Assembly (NCBI GenBank): GCA_021825235.1
Contig: JAKAIL010000010.1
Coordinates: 1 to 32,338, forward strand
Direction: 5' to 3'
DNA: 32,338 nucleotides
Origin: Bacteroidota bacterium
GTDB taxonomy: Bacteria > Bacteroidota > Ignavibacteria > Palsa-1295
Below the pieces are notes generated by a model. It was not told the DNA's origin. It saw only the letters and a list, made by a program, of their open reading frames with translations, and searched no databases. This document shows, in pieces, positions 15,391 through 24,581 of the stretch; position 1 is the stretch's first letter; every line of letters begins with the position of its first letter. The position numbers and the translations under genes are program-made.

Positions 15391-16013
15391 ATTTCCTCCG
15401 AAAGTTTTGAAGTTTCGCGCTTTTCGTCTTCTATCAGAGTGGTTTCCTCGGCCTGCTCCTTTTGGGCGGCTTCGCTTGCTGCCCTGGCGGCCTGGATATT
15501 CCGTTCGGCAATATCCGAATTGAATTTCTCCCGAATCGCTTTGGATAATGCTTCGAGACCAATGACCCCGGTAAGTTCCGAGAAGGCACCGAGGAGCGCC
15601 GCATTCGGAATGGGCCGGCCAATAAATTTCAAGGCCAGTTCCGTTGCGGGAACTGTTATGACATGCCCTTCCGGGAGCTGGTGCTCGATGCCACTCAGAT
15701 GTAGTTCGGACGGTGTCTTCCGAGAGTTAATGAGCACAAATCCCTCCTTTTTCAGACCGCTGAAGATGCCCGGCATCAGGAGCAGGGTGGGGTCCTGGAG
15801 GATCAGTGCATCTGGCTCTGCTATGGGTTCCCGGGACCGGATCGGCTTCTCGTCGATACGGCAAAATGCCATGACCGGAGCCCCGGTACGCTCCGAGCCG
15901 AAACTCGGAAAGGCCTGTGCATGTCGGTCTTCCTCGAACGCGGCAATAGACAATAATTCGGCCGCAGTGACCACCCCCTGGCCACCGCGTCCGTGAATTC
16001 GGACTTCGAACAT
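15384..16013 (-). CDS. porG: Pyruvate/2-oxoacid:ferredoxin oxidoreductase gamma subunit
   Basis: The 209-aa gamma subunit begins with the diagnostic VRIHGRGGQGVVTAAELLS and FPSFGSERTGAPVMAFCRID, followed by ALILQDPTLL and PATELALKFIGRPIPNAAL. These define the 2-oxoacid:acceptor oxidoreductase gamma domain (CoA-binding side). The last ~35 residues (AARAASEAAQKEQAEET...) are a charged extension beyond the usual end and may be a helix that contacts a partner. The ATG at 16013 is the first gene of the operon; the 214-base upstream spacer holds its promoter, which I could not pinpoint. Translation of the next gene overlaps the stop. Confidence 0.92.
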   Translation of the reverse strand: MFEVRIHGRGGQGVVTAAELLSIAAFEEDRHAQAFPSFGSERTGAPVMAFCRIDEKPIRSREPIAEPDALILQDPTLLLMPGIFSGLKKEGFVLINSRKTPSELHLSGIEHQLPEGHVITVPATELALKFIGRPIPNAALLGAFSELTGVIGLEALSKAIREKFNSDIAERNIQAARAASEAAQKEQAEETTLIEDEKRETSKLSEEIC

Positions 16014-16227
16014 GGCTGTTCGATTGACCAGAATCTTGCCAGTAGAGGCTTTAACGTTGGAAATGGAGATTTTGGCTTGTTTTGGCCCATTTGGGTTTTT
16101 CCATAATTCTGCGATTCTGTTGGATTCGTTAAAAATTTTGACGAACCCTTTACGGATTTCTCTCTCAAATCAAATTTCTTTACTGTCTTGGGTTGTTGAA
16201 TCGCGGCCAGTCGCTCCAAAATTGAAC

Positions 16228-17247
16228 TCAATGGATCTTAAACCCGGAAAATTGAATCACGCCATACGCATTGCCGCCCATGGTGGTCGTATTATTTGTT
16301 ACTGGCTCGCATTTCACGCGTACCCGGTCTCCAGCTTGCAATTTCAGTGGTAGCGTATAATCCATTTGAGTGTAACCTCCGTTTACCAGCGAATAATATC
16401 TTCGATAGGCTATCTCACTGCCATTGACGAAATAGGCAAGGTAGATCTCACTCGGAGGTGAGCTCCGTGTATCGACGGAAATGAAGGAATCGAATTCATA
16501 ATATCCGGAGGAAGGAGCCGTGAACCAATCGCTATCGAGAGAGAAATAACCCGAATCGTCAAACCCTCCGGCGGTATTATCATACGTAAAATCAATCGTG
16601 GTGAACACATCATGCGGCAAGGTTTGGAAGGTGCCACCGACGACACTAAAGGCGACGGCATTCGTGGACGTGGGGGTCCACTGAGAACCATTCCAGACCA
16701 AGGTTTGGCCCGGAGTTGGTGCTACGGTAGCAACTGGGTGTGAGGCGATCCCCACGACTTCGGGCGCGGGATAGGATGCCGCCAAGTCTCCGGAAGCTGG
16801 CCCAGACGGAGGGGCGCTGGCGCCAGGGGCTAACGCTTGCGCCGTAACTGCCATCGCCGCTATCACTGCAGAATCCGATGTACCTGCTCGGATAGCATAG
16901 AAGGAATTGGCGGTCGGGGTCAGAAGGGACCGTGGCGATAGTTCCGGGCCATTATCGACGGAAATACCCAAATAATACGGCCGATCGAATTTCAAGGAAT
17001 CCGGAATCGGGATTTGGTTTCCCAGGAAAACCGTGAATACCCCATTGGCGATGGTTACGGATTCGATGTCGCTATAAAGCAATGTACCTCCCGATAGCGC
17101 ATCGTAGAGATTGAGCTTCAGGACGTGAGACCCGGTTAGGTTCTGTCCGCTCTGGCTCAGGATACCTTGAACCGAAATCTGCTTGGGTACGGTAGCGTAG
17201 GCTGGAATTCCGATTGCAAGGGCCAGGAAAATCGTTAGTTTCTTCAT
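16228..17247 (-). CDS. Exported protein with C1q/TNF-like C-terminal domain
   Basis: This 339-aa protein starts with a signal peptide (MKKLTIFLALAIGIPAYA). An N-terminal beta domain follows (VPKQISVQGILSQSGQNLTG, GVFTVFLGN), of the kind found before tail-fibre-like linkers. A low-complexity middle reads PSGPASGDLAASYPAPEVVG, and the C-terminal ~140 residues (FDDSGYFSLDSDWFTAPSSG, YYEFDSFISVD, LKLQAGDRVRVKCEP, FSGFKIH) have the jelly-roll pattern of C1q-like domains. It is probably a secreted or surface trimeric adhesin-like protein. It lies ~90 bases after atpD on the same strand but looks functionally unrelated. Confidence 0.75.
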   Translation of the reverse strand: MKKLTIFLALAIGIPAYATVPKQISVQGILSQSGQNLTGSHVLKLNLYDALSGGTLLYSDIESVTIANGVFTVFLGNQIPIPDSLKFDRPYYLGISVDNGPELSPRSLLTPTANSFYAIRAGTSDSAVIAAMAVTAQALAPGASAPPSGPASGDLAASYPAPEVVGIASHPVATVAPTPGQTLVWNGSQWTPTSTNAVAFSVVGGTFQTLPHDVFTTIDFTYDNTAGGFDDSGYFSLDSDWFTAPSSGYYEFDSFISVDTRSSPPSEIYLAYFVNGSEIAYRRYYSLVNGGYTQMDYTLPLKLQAGDRVRVKCEPVTNNTTTMGGNAYGVIQFSGFKIH

Positions 17248-17336
17248 AGGCTTTCAAATCGTTATAAAAATCAACTCGATACTTCCCCAGAACCGCTTTC
17301 CGGACCGTAGCATTCCACCCCTTTAGCTCTTCGCGG

Positions 17337-18891
<1,555 letters not shown>

Positions 18892-19026
18892 CACTTTCCA
18901 CTACCCGTTGCCCAGGATTGCCGCCGCCAAACGCTATAATCCCACATACGGTTCGGAAAAAGCCTGGTTACGATTCTCTTTCCCTCTCAGGTTACCAATT
19001 TCTCGACCTCCTTCTTTATGACGGGC

Positions 19027-20040
19027 TTATACTTCCTCCTTTTTTCGTGGATTCCATCCATCCGCATATTCCGTTTTTCCGCTAAAGGCGTCGAATGGAT
19101 CGGTCCGGAGCCGCCTCACGCCTTCTTCCCATTCCAATTCCTCTAAAAGTGTCTTCGCTTCGGCCCGCTCGAACGATTCGACCCTGGCTCGTTCCTCGGT
19201 TTCGTTGCGCTCGCGTTCGGCACGCGCTTCAATCGGTGTTCGTTCTCTCAATTGCGTTTCGTTTTCATGAAGCGGAGGATTCGGGTTGTGCATTTTCTGC
19301 GAATGCAGGGCATAAACGCTATATCGCTTTTCCCATCGAAGCTTCTCCTCATGCGACATCAACCGCCAGACCGAAGCCGCGTACGCAGAAAGCGCACCGA
19401 TCGGGCCGCGCGCCGGAGTGAACGAAGCCACATCGTAGCGCTGCTCGTGCGAGAAGATGACCATCGTAAGCGGCATCCGCGCGCGAATCGCGAGAATGCC
19501 CTGCGCGAACTGCTCGCGCTCCCAGCGCGAAAACGAAGTGAACTCGAACGAATTGAGAAGCACGATGCAGCCCGGGCGCTCCTTTACTTCCTCTTCGAGC
19601 CGCGAGGCCGTGAGCAGCGAGGTCGGCGCGTCTAAGATCGAGAGGTTCTCTGGAAACGGATTCGGAACCGCGTCGTCGAAGGTGACGTGATCGTGCTCTT
19701 CGAAAAACCGCGCGAAAGAGGGAGGAAGCGGAATATTTTGCTCGTGGAGCGCATGGGCGAAGGTGCGCTGCATCAGGTCTGCGCCGGCGTAGGTATTGAT
19801 AAGGAGCACGTGCCGTTCCGGGAACTTCCGCGCCAGAAAAAGCGACATCGCGTTCGAAATCTCGACCGATTCCCGTATATCCCGATTCAGCACGAGCGTA
19901 AGCGCATTGCTGTGGACCACAATCGCATCCCCCTCCGCATTTTCATACTGGCAGAGCTGCTCGCGCGCGGGCTCCGGCGCCGCCGCAAATAAGTCCGCCA
20001 TCCCGATCTTCCGTACTCCATCCAATGCACAGATTGCCAT
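19027..20040 (-). CDS. Unrecognised protein with RecA-fold-like pattern lacking a P-loop
   Basis: I do not recognise this 337-aa protein as a named family. Its layout resembles the RecA/RepA (AAA_25-like) fold: an opening strand ALTLVLN, then HVLLINTYAGADLMQRTF, a hydrophobic strand GCIVLLNSFEF where Walker B would be, LTMVIFSHEQR, and RGPIGALSAYAASVWRLMS, similar to the sensor region of RepA-like ATPases. Where GxxGxGK[ST] should stand after the first strand there is NRDIRESVEISNAMS, so nucleotide binding through a P-loop is unlikely. The last ~90 residues are extremely rich in Glu and Arg and probably helical or coiled-coil. The gene stands alone on the minus strand, bordered by spacers of about 250 and 370 bases. 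The coding frame is credible; the fold is inference. Confidence 0.6.
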   Translation of the reverse strand: MAICALDGVRKIGMADLFAAAPEPAREQLCQYENAEGDAIVVHSNALTLVLNRDIRESVEISNAMSLFLARKFPERHVLLINTYAGADLMQRTFAHALHEQNIPLPPSFARFFEEHDHVTFDDAVPNPFPENLSILDAPTSLLTASRLEEEVKERPGCIVLLNSFEFTSFSRWEREQFAQGILAIRARMPLTMVIFSHEQRYDVASFTPARGPIGALSAYAASVWRLMSHEEKLRWEKRYSVYALHSQKMHNPNPPLHENETQLRERTPIEARAERERNETEERARVESFERAEAKTLLEELEWEEGVRRLRTDPFDAFSGKTEYADGWNPRKKEEV

Positions 20041-20406
20041 AATGTTACTCCTTAAAGTGTAGAAGTTCTCTTGAATTGCGTTTGAAATTCATAAAGGCAC
20101 CTCCCCGATTTTTCATCATTCATCATTCTTCATTCATCATTGCTGTGGGTGCCCATACGCGCAATAGCAACATAACACATGAAGTATATAATTGTTACAG
20201 GAACCACAAAGATTTAACATTACGGGCACCTGTTTTCTATGTGATGAATACTCTCTGGCGCGGTTCCGTATCTCAGCTCCGTTAGGAGCGTAATATGTGT
20301 AGCCCCGGGTGAAGTGAGCGCAGCGAACGGAACCCGGGGTTAGCGGATCAGTTTTAATTCCCAGAGTCTAGGAGGGACGACAGATCGCCTCAAGAACAAT
20401 CCAGAT
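20041..20406. other. Gene-free spacer with palindrome and short repeats
   Basis: I see no gene here. It holds a 28-base run built from CATCATT (copies at 20114-20120, 20121-20127 and 20135-20141), the segment CTCCGTTAGGAGCG near 20278-20290 and the palindrome at 20303-20339. The two latter pieces resemble dispersed palindromic repeats of many environmental genomes. They mark the downstream border of the helicase/TIR-like pair. Confidence 0.6.
20303..20339. repeat. Perfect inverted repeat CCCCGGGT...ACCCGGGG
   Basis: CCCCGGGT at 20303-20310 pairs with ACCCGGGG at 20332-20339 across a 21-base loop containing GAAGTGAGCGCAGCGAACGG. It lies 68 bases from the 3' end of the helicase gene. It looks like a dispersed palindromic element rather than a terminator, since no T-run follows on either strand. 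Confidence 0.7.
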
Positions 20407-22356
20407 TCAATTACCAAACGGAAAATCATGCCTGAGCCATTCTTCACCCGTAATTGTAGCAGGCGTTGTCGATCCGAGCTCTCCGATGAACTGAGTTGTT
20501 GGTGTTCGGGCATACTGGCCGCCACCTCTCGGTAAAATAGTACCCAACTTATGTGCAAGCGCGCGTTCAATTTTTGAAATGGAAGATAGGACAAGTATAT
20601 CCGTACATCTTGTCATGGCAACGTAGAAAAGGCGCCGTTGCTCCTGAAGAGCCTCGCGGCGCTCAACCGGTGGCAAGTTCCCATCAACAATAGGTATAAA
20701 TGCTTGATTACATGTCGTCACAATAGTGACCTTCGCAGTCAAACCTTTTGACTTCTGCAAGCTCATAACGCGCACGTATTCAGCATCCTCCGGTATCTCC
20801 GGTTGAGCGAGCTCATGACAAATCGCATTGTATAGCTTCTCCACTGTTTCACAATTAGGTAGAACCCGAAGAGCTACGTCTCGAAGTCCACTAACACCCT
20901 CCTCACCTGCTGGCATTAATTCATCCACGATAGCGGAGATTTCACCTGAGCCGAGATCTTCAACGGCTGCTATAATTTCCGTAAATTGAAGTAAAAGATT
21001 ATCGACACCAGGAAGGAGGGAACTGTCCTGTTCGGCGGAAACCATTGTTTGCCAAGGCGACAGATTATTGTCTTCGCAATAAGTCCGAAGCAAAGCATAC
21101 TCTTCTGCAAATCCAGTATCGCTTCCTCTCCCGAGAAGATAGCGAAGGGCAACTCTATCCTCCTTATCGACCAACAAAGTTAGCATCGCCAGAGCATATT
21201 GCGCTTCGGTCGATTCAAAAGCCTCTTCTTGGTAGAATGAATGGGCATCAATACCTCTTTCATTAAGCGCATCCCTAATCGCGTAACCGATTAGCTTTCT
21301 CGGTGTTAGGACCAAGATATCACCTGGTTCAACGCCCCTGGAATTTATTAAGTGAGTAACAAGGCCTGCTAAACCGTTTGCTTCAGCATTCAGGTCGGCC
21401 CACTGTACGATTGCAATATCGCCATCACAGTTCCCGGGTCTGGGAACAAGGCGTTGTGCAAGGTTTGCCCCGTGGTTTTTGGAAATTAGCTCATTGGCGA
21501 GAACTACGACTCGCTTCGGACATCGGCGGCATTCCTGAAGGCTCTGGTCGTACGTATTCGGGTGTGAGGTTGCATAAGTACTGATTCCCTCTGGGTTGGC
21601 GTGTCTGAAGCGGTAAATTGATTGATCAACATCACCGACAATCGATATTCCGCCAGCCGCTCCAAGAACATCTATAAGCTCCTGCTCTGCGCGATTAAGA
21701 TCCTGAAACTCATCGACCAATACGTGATCAAATCCTGGGTTGAAGTGCGGATTAGCTCTTAGAAATTTCAGAGCCTCAGGCACTACTTCCCCAATGAGCA
21801 TCGCGCCATGGAACCGGAGCCAACTAATTAAAAAATCTTGGAATATCCGATCCGATTCCGTCGTTGGCCAACCTGGTACTTCCGACTGGAGTCTGGCCCA
21901 GGCCGCTTCAAAAGCGAGGATTTGTTTTGTGATCTCTCGTCTCGGGCCAAAGGATGTTTGATATAGAAAATCATGGAGAAGGCCTTCCGCCTCAAAGCGA
22001 AGTATCCCGCTGCTCTTGAACGTTAATAAGGGTCTTGTGGCTCGTCCAGATATTTCAAGTACATCATTTCGACTAAGGAGGCCGAAGCAGAAGGAGTGAA
22101 GGGTCCCGGCATTAATTTGTTGAGACCCGACAATATTTAAGTCGCGAATATCATTAACCAATGCTCTGGCGGCATTACGCGTAAAAGTTACCGCGAGTAT
22201 CTGAGAAGGTTTCACCCCCTCTTCGAGTAATCGTGCAACCCTTCTTTTAAGCGCAAACGACTTACCCGTCCCTGGCCCCGCCATTACCCTCAGAGGCGAT
22301 TGAGTCGCAGCCGCAATCGCCAAAGCTGCTCCGGTTAATCCATCATTCCATGCCAT
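20407..22356 (-). CDS. UvrD/Rep-like superfamily 1 helicase
   Basis: This 649-aa protein has SF1A helicase motifs: Walker A AGPGTGKS (26-33), Ia VTFTRNAA (56-63), GTLHSFC, motif II DEFQD (215-219), motif III GDVDQSIYRFR (241-251), the V-like VRVMSLQKSKGLTAKV and VI RRLFYVAMTR (574-583). It would unwind or translocate on DNA with ATP. The N-terminus MAWNDGLTGAALAIA replaces the usual L-x-x-x-Q of the Q motif. I recall this oddity in a subgroup of stand-alone UvrD-like proteins rather than in UvrD, PcrA or Rep. There is no nuclease domain. It follows the TIR/deoxyribosyltransferase-like gene on the same strand after 108 bases, suggesting a two-gene unit comparable to Gabija (helicase plus effector) but with a different partner. 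Housekeeping repair is the alternative. Confidence 0.88.
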   Translation of the reverse strand: MAWNDGLTGAALAIAAATQSPLRVMAGPGTGKSFALKRRVARLLEEGVKPSQILAVTFTRNAARALVNDIRDLNIVGSQQINAGTLHSFCFGLLSRNDVLEISGRATRPLLTFKSSGILRFEAEGLLHDFLYQTSFGPRREITKQILAFEAAWARLQSEVPGWPTTESDRIFQDFLISWLRFHGAMLIGEVVPEALKFLRANPHFNPGFDHVLVDEFQDLNRAEQELIDVLGAAGGISIVGDVDQSIYRFRHANPEGISTYATSHPNTYDQSLQECRRCPKRVVVLANELISKNHGANLAQRLVPRPGNCDGDIAIVQWADLNAEANGLAGLVTHLINSRGVEPGDILVLTPRKLIGYAIRDALNERGIDAHSFYQEEAFESTEAQYALAMLTLLVDKEDRVALRYLLGRGSDTGFAEEYALLRTYCEDNNLSPWQTMVSAEQDSSLLPGVDNLLLQFTEIIAAVEDLGSGEISAIVDELMPAGEEGVSGLRDVALRVLPNCETVEKLYNAICHELAQPEIPEDAEYVRVMSLQKSKGLTAKVTIVTTCNQAFIPIVDGNLPPVERREALQEQRRLFYVAMTRCTDILVLSSISKIERALAHKLGTILPRGGGQYARTPTTQFIGELGSTTPATITGEEWLRHDFPFGN

Positions 22357-22464
22357 GTTTTGCCACTTTGCGAGGAAGAACGCTTGTGCTAAAAGTTGAT
22401 AAAATCGTGTTTTGGGATGATTCGTTTTAAGAAGTTAACCAGGTTGGCCTTATGGCCTTTCATA

Positions 22465-23244
22465 TTAAAATGGAAGCTCATTAGGTCCCCTAAGATCGAC
22501 TATCCCTTCAGTACGAGCTTTCAATCTCCCTTGGTTTGCAAGGATCCAGTTCTCACCTACGTCTGTGAGCTTTAGCGCTGTATAGTTATTGCCGTTCCAG
22601 TCTATTTCATTTACGGAAATTAAAAAACCACGCCTCACCAAGTCTCGAATTACTAGCCCCGACATAGCTTTCGTATAGCCGGCACGTTCCATGTCATTCA
22701 TCACATTGTGACCGCTTACCGAATCGTCTGGTAAAGGACAATTCCCGAGTACAATTCCAAGAGCGGCAATATGTGTATCCGGAACTTCGGAAGCCTCTTC
22801 AACAACTTCGCTTATCCTGAGAGAACTAATTTCAATCTCTTTCATTGCCAGCGCGTTCAGCCTAGCAGTGATTTCATCTCCCATTTTTTTAAATGCACTC
22901 GGAGATTCGACACCATAGCGTATAATAGTTCGATGCTGAATGTCAAACGGAAACTTTTCTGGACGATCCTCAGAACATATTAAAACAAGCCCCTTGCCCT
23001 GTGCTCGTGCATAACCTACCTCGTACCATACATTCGGGCTGTTTGTGGATATATCAGCGATACAAACGATCGAATTTTTAATTCCTGCTTCTATTTCATC
23101 GATCGGAATTTCGACGGCAGGATCACGGTCTACACGATAAGGAATCAATTCGGCTGCTTTGATTGCGGGCCCAACGACCTCATCGTATCGTAGGTCAAAT
23201 GGACCACCATTATCAAAAGGTTGAATCACGAAACATTGAGACAT
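22465..23244 (-). CDS. TIR/nucleoside deoxyribosyltransferase-like protein with winged-helix tail
   Basis: The N-terminal ~130 residues of this 259-aa protein read CFVIQPFDNGGPFDLRYDEV, RVDRDPAVEIPIDEIEAGIK, NSIVCIADISTNSPNVWYEV and GYARAQGKGLVLICSEDRPE. This is the flavodoxin-like pattern shared by nucleoside 2-deoxyribosyltransferases and TIR-like NAD hydrolases. The glutamate in NVWYEVGYA (E75) is at the position of the catalytic Glu. Residues ~155-245 contain SGHNVMNDMERAGYTKAMSG and LVRRGFLISVNEIDWNGN, consistent with a winged helix that could sense nucleic acid or a partner. The ATG at 23244 is well placed before the first strand. The helicase follows downstream. Proteins of this class often act as NAD- or nucleotide-depleting effectors in anti-phage systems; that activity here is inference. 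Confidence 0.72.
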   Translation of the reverse strand: MSQCFVIQPFDNGGPFDLRYDEVVGPAIKAAELIPYRVDRDPAVEIPIDEIEAGIKNSIVCIADISTNSPNVWYEVGYARAQGKGLVLICSEDRPEKFPFDIQHRTIIRYGVESPSAFKKMGDEITARLNALAMKEIEISSLRISEVVEEASEVPDTHIAALGIVLGNCPLPDDSVSGHNVMNDMERAGYTKAMSGLVIRDLVRRGFLISVNEIDWNGNNYTALKLTDVGENWILANQGRLKARTEGIVDLRGPNELPF

Positions 23245-23385
23245 ATTATTTTTCCTGTTCTTTACTCAACCGTTTGCCTTTCGCACAGGTGCCCTCATTC
23301 CGCCGTCTATATTTCGGGCGGCGCGGTGTTATTTTAATTTTCTCCTCTTCCGCTTGCGGGACGGGAACATAATCGGATAACCTAC

Positions 23386-23438
23386 GCCGTTTCGAGCGAG
23401 ACTTTGGCGAGGCTTTCGGGCGAGACGCGTTTCGAGAG
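23386..23438. repeat. Dispersed 53-base repeat, copy A
   Basis: The 53-base segment gccgtttcga...tttcgagag is 48/53 identical to copy B at 24429-24481 (same orientation), with the invariant core TGGCGAGGCTTTCGGGCGAG. It lies between the TIR-like gene and a lipoprotein gene. The unit resembles non-coding dispersed repeats that produce VSPESLAKVS-like readings on the minus strand. Confidence 0.75.
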
Positions 23439-23515
23439 CCGAAGAATTTCCACGCCGAAGGGCACGATTACGCCTTCCCTCAGCTTGAAAGAAAGCTACA
23501 AGCCCATCCAGCGCA

Positions 23516-24016
23516 ATGCATCATCGAGCGATAGCTTCATTCGCAATACTCACAGCCATAACTACCGTTTTTGCCGGTTGCTTTAGCCCATCCACATACA
23601 CACGCGATATTTCCGGCGTTTACATTCCGGTCGATTCAATTCCGCGGTTCGATACGGTAGTCCTTTGGACGAATATTCGTCCCGATAGCGAAGGTTTCTT
23701 CTTCCATCGTTTTCTGGATAGTTCCGGTTCCTTGCGATCGGACAGCGGGACTTTCACCCGTGACCAGTCGTTGTCCGATAGCAGGGCACACCTGTCTCCC
23801 ACGTCGCTATACGATCTGGATTTTCCAAAGTGGGTGCAGGCAAGCGATTCCGCCAGCGGTTTTATTGAGGCATCCATATTCAGAGGATATAATGGGCGAG
23901 TTTGGCTCAGCGTTGGTGTCGTTCAAGCAGCCGGACACCGCCTTGGCGGCACGTATCAGAAGATCCGCTCCGTGGAATATCGGCCATTGTCACGGTTTAA
24001 CCTCCTGTCTTTCTAA
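23516..24016 (+). CDS. Predicted lipoprotein, unknown function
   Basis: This 166-aa product has a signal segment (RAIASFAILTAITTVFAGC) ending in a lipobox-like FAGC with Cys22. The remainder is soluble and beta-rich: YTRDISGVYIPVDSIPRFDT, GFFFHRFLDSSGSLRSDSG, and a late GHRLGGTYQKIRSVEYRPLS. I recognise no domain. It is bracketed by the two copies of the 53-base repeat together with the next small gene, so it may be part of an acquired segment. There is no clear ribosome site ahead of the ATG. A TAA follows NLLSF. Confidence 0.55.
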   Translation: MHHRAIASFAILTAITTVFAGCFSPSTYTRDISGVYIPVDSIPRFDTVVLWTNIRPDSEGFFFHRFLDSSGSLRSDSGTFTRDQSLSDSRAHLSPTSLYDLDFPKWVQASDSASGFIEASIFRGYNGRVWLSVGVVQAAGHRLGGTYQKIRSVEYRPLSRFNLLSF

Positions 24017-24089
24017 GGTAAGCAGAATTGATTTTGGTAGGAAGATCGCACCACGGAACTCTGTCCTCCCCTTCGAGATTAGCCATATT

Positions 24090-24344
24090 ATGTCCGGAGC
24101 CGACCTTCTTGCGACCATCATCGAGGCTGTTGTTGGGATAATCCTTTTGACAGCCTGGATTGTGTTCGCGTTTTACCTGGTCAAGAAATGGAAACGGCGC
24201 AATATCGATCCTGGTCCTCTCATTCCTCCGGACTTCTATGGTGCGTGGCAGGGCCACAATCTCGGTACAACAACGATGGAACCCGGCGAACTAACGCGCA
24301 TCGAGCATGACCTTGAACATCCGGCCGGGGAACGGAAGGATTAA
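24090..24344 (+). CDS. Small single-pass membrane protein
   Basis: This 84-aa frame begins MSGADLLATIIEAVVGIILL, with one clear transmembrane helix running to about residue 32. A basic cytoplasmic stretch (VKKWKRRNIDPGPLIPPDFY) and an acidic tail follow. The track gives a longer frame from 23760, but its upstream part is a shadow of the lipoprotein gene, so I take the ATG at 24090. It ends two bases before a dispersed repeat. No family recognised. Confidence 0.45.
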   Translation: MSGADLLATIIEAVVGIILLTAWIVFAFYLVKKWKRRNIDPGPLIPPDFYGAWQGHNLGTTTMEPGELTRIEHDLEHPAGERKD

Positions 24345-24346
24345 GC

Positions 24347-24551
24347 GGAAGCAGGAACTTCCCCGTACACGAGCGGGTAAGCGCCTTGAAAACCCACACC
24401 TGTCATCCCCGCGCATGCGGGGCTCTGCGCCGTTTCGCGCGAGACCGTGGCGAGGCTTTCGGGCGAGCCGCGTTTCGAAAGTTTTGCCAGTTGGCATATT
24501 ACAGGGCACCCCGTCGGGGAAGCTGGAGCTTCCCCGTACACGAGCGGGTAA
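24347..24551. repeat. Cluster of dispersed palindromic repeats
   Basis: A 34-base unit, GGAAGCAGGAACTTCC followed by CCGTACACGAGCGGGTAA, occurs at 24347-24380 and again at 24518-24551 (32/34 identical). The second copy overlaps a perfect hairpin GGGGAAGCT-GG-AGCTTCCCC (24516-24535). Between them lie the hairpin CCCCGC-GCAT-GCGGGG (24407-24422) and copy B of the 53-base repeat (24429-24481). This nest fills most of the gap between two genes and looks like a site where small repeats have accumulated. Confidence 0.8.
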
Positions 24552-24581
24552 CGATTGGTGCGGGGCTGTGGTTGAAAGAGG

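Noticed and set aside
23250-23440. Lys/Arg-rich minus-strand frame upstream of the TIR-like gene (RRLSDYVPVPQAEEEKIKI)
   Set aside because: It reads through the dispersed repeat and has no start or known family; kept out as probable chance coding.
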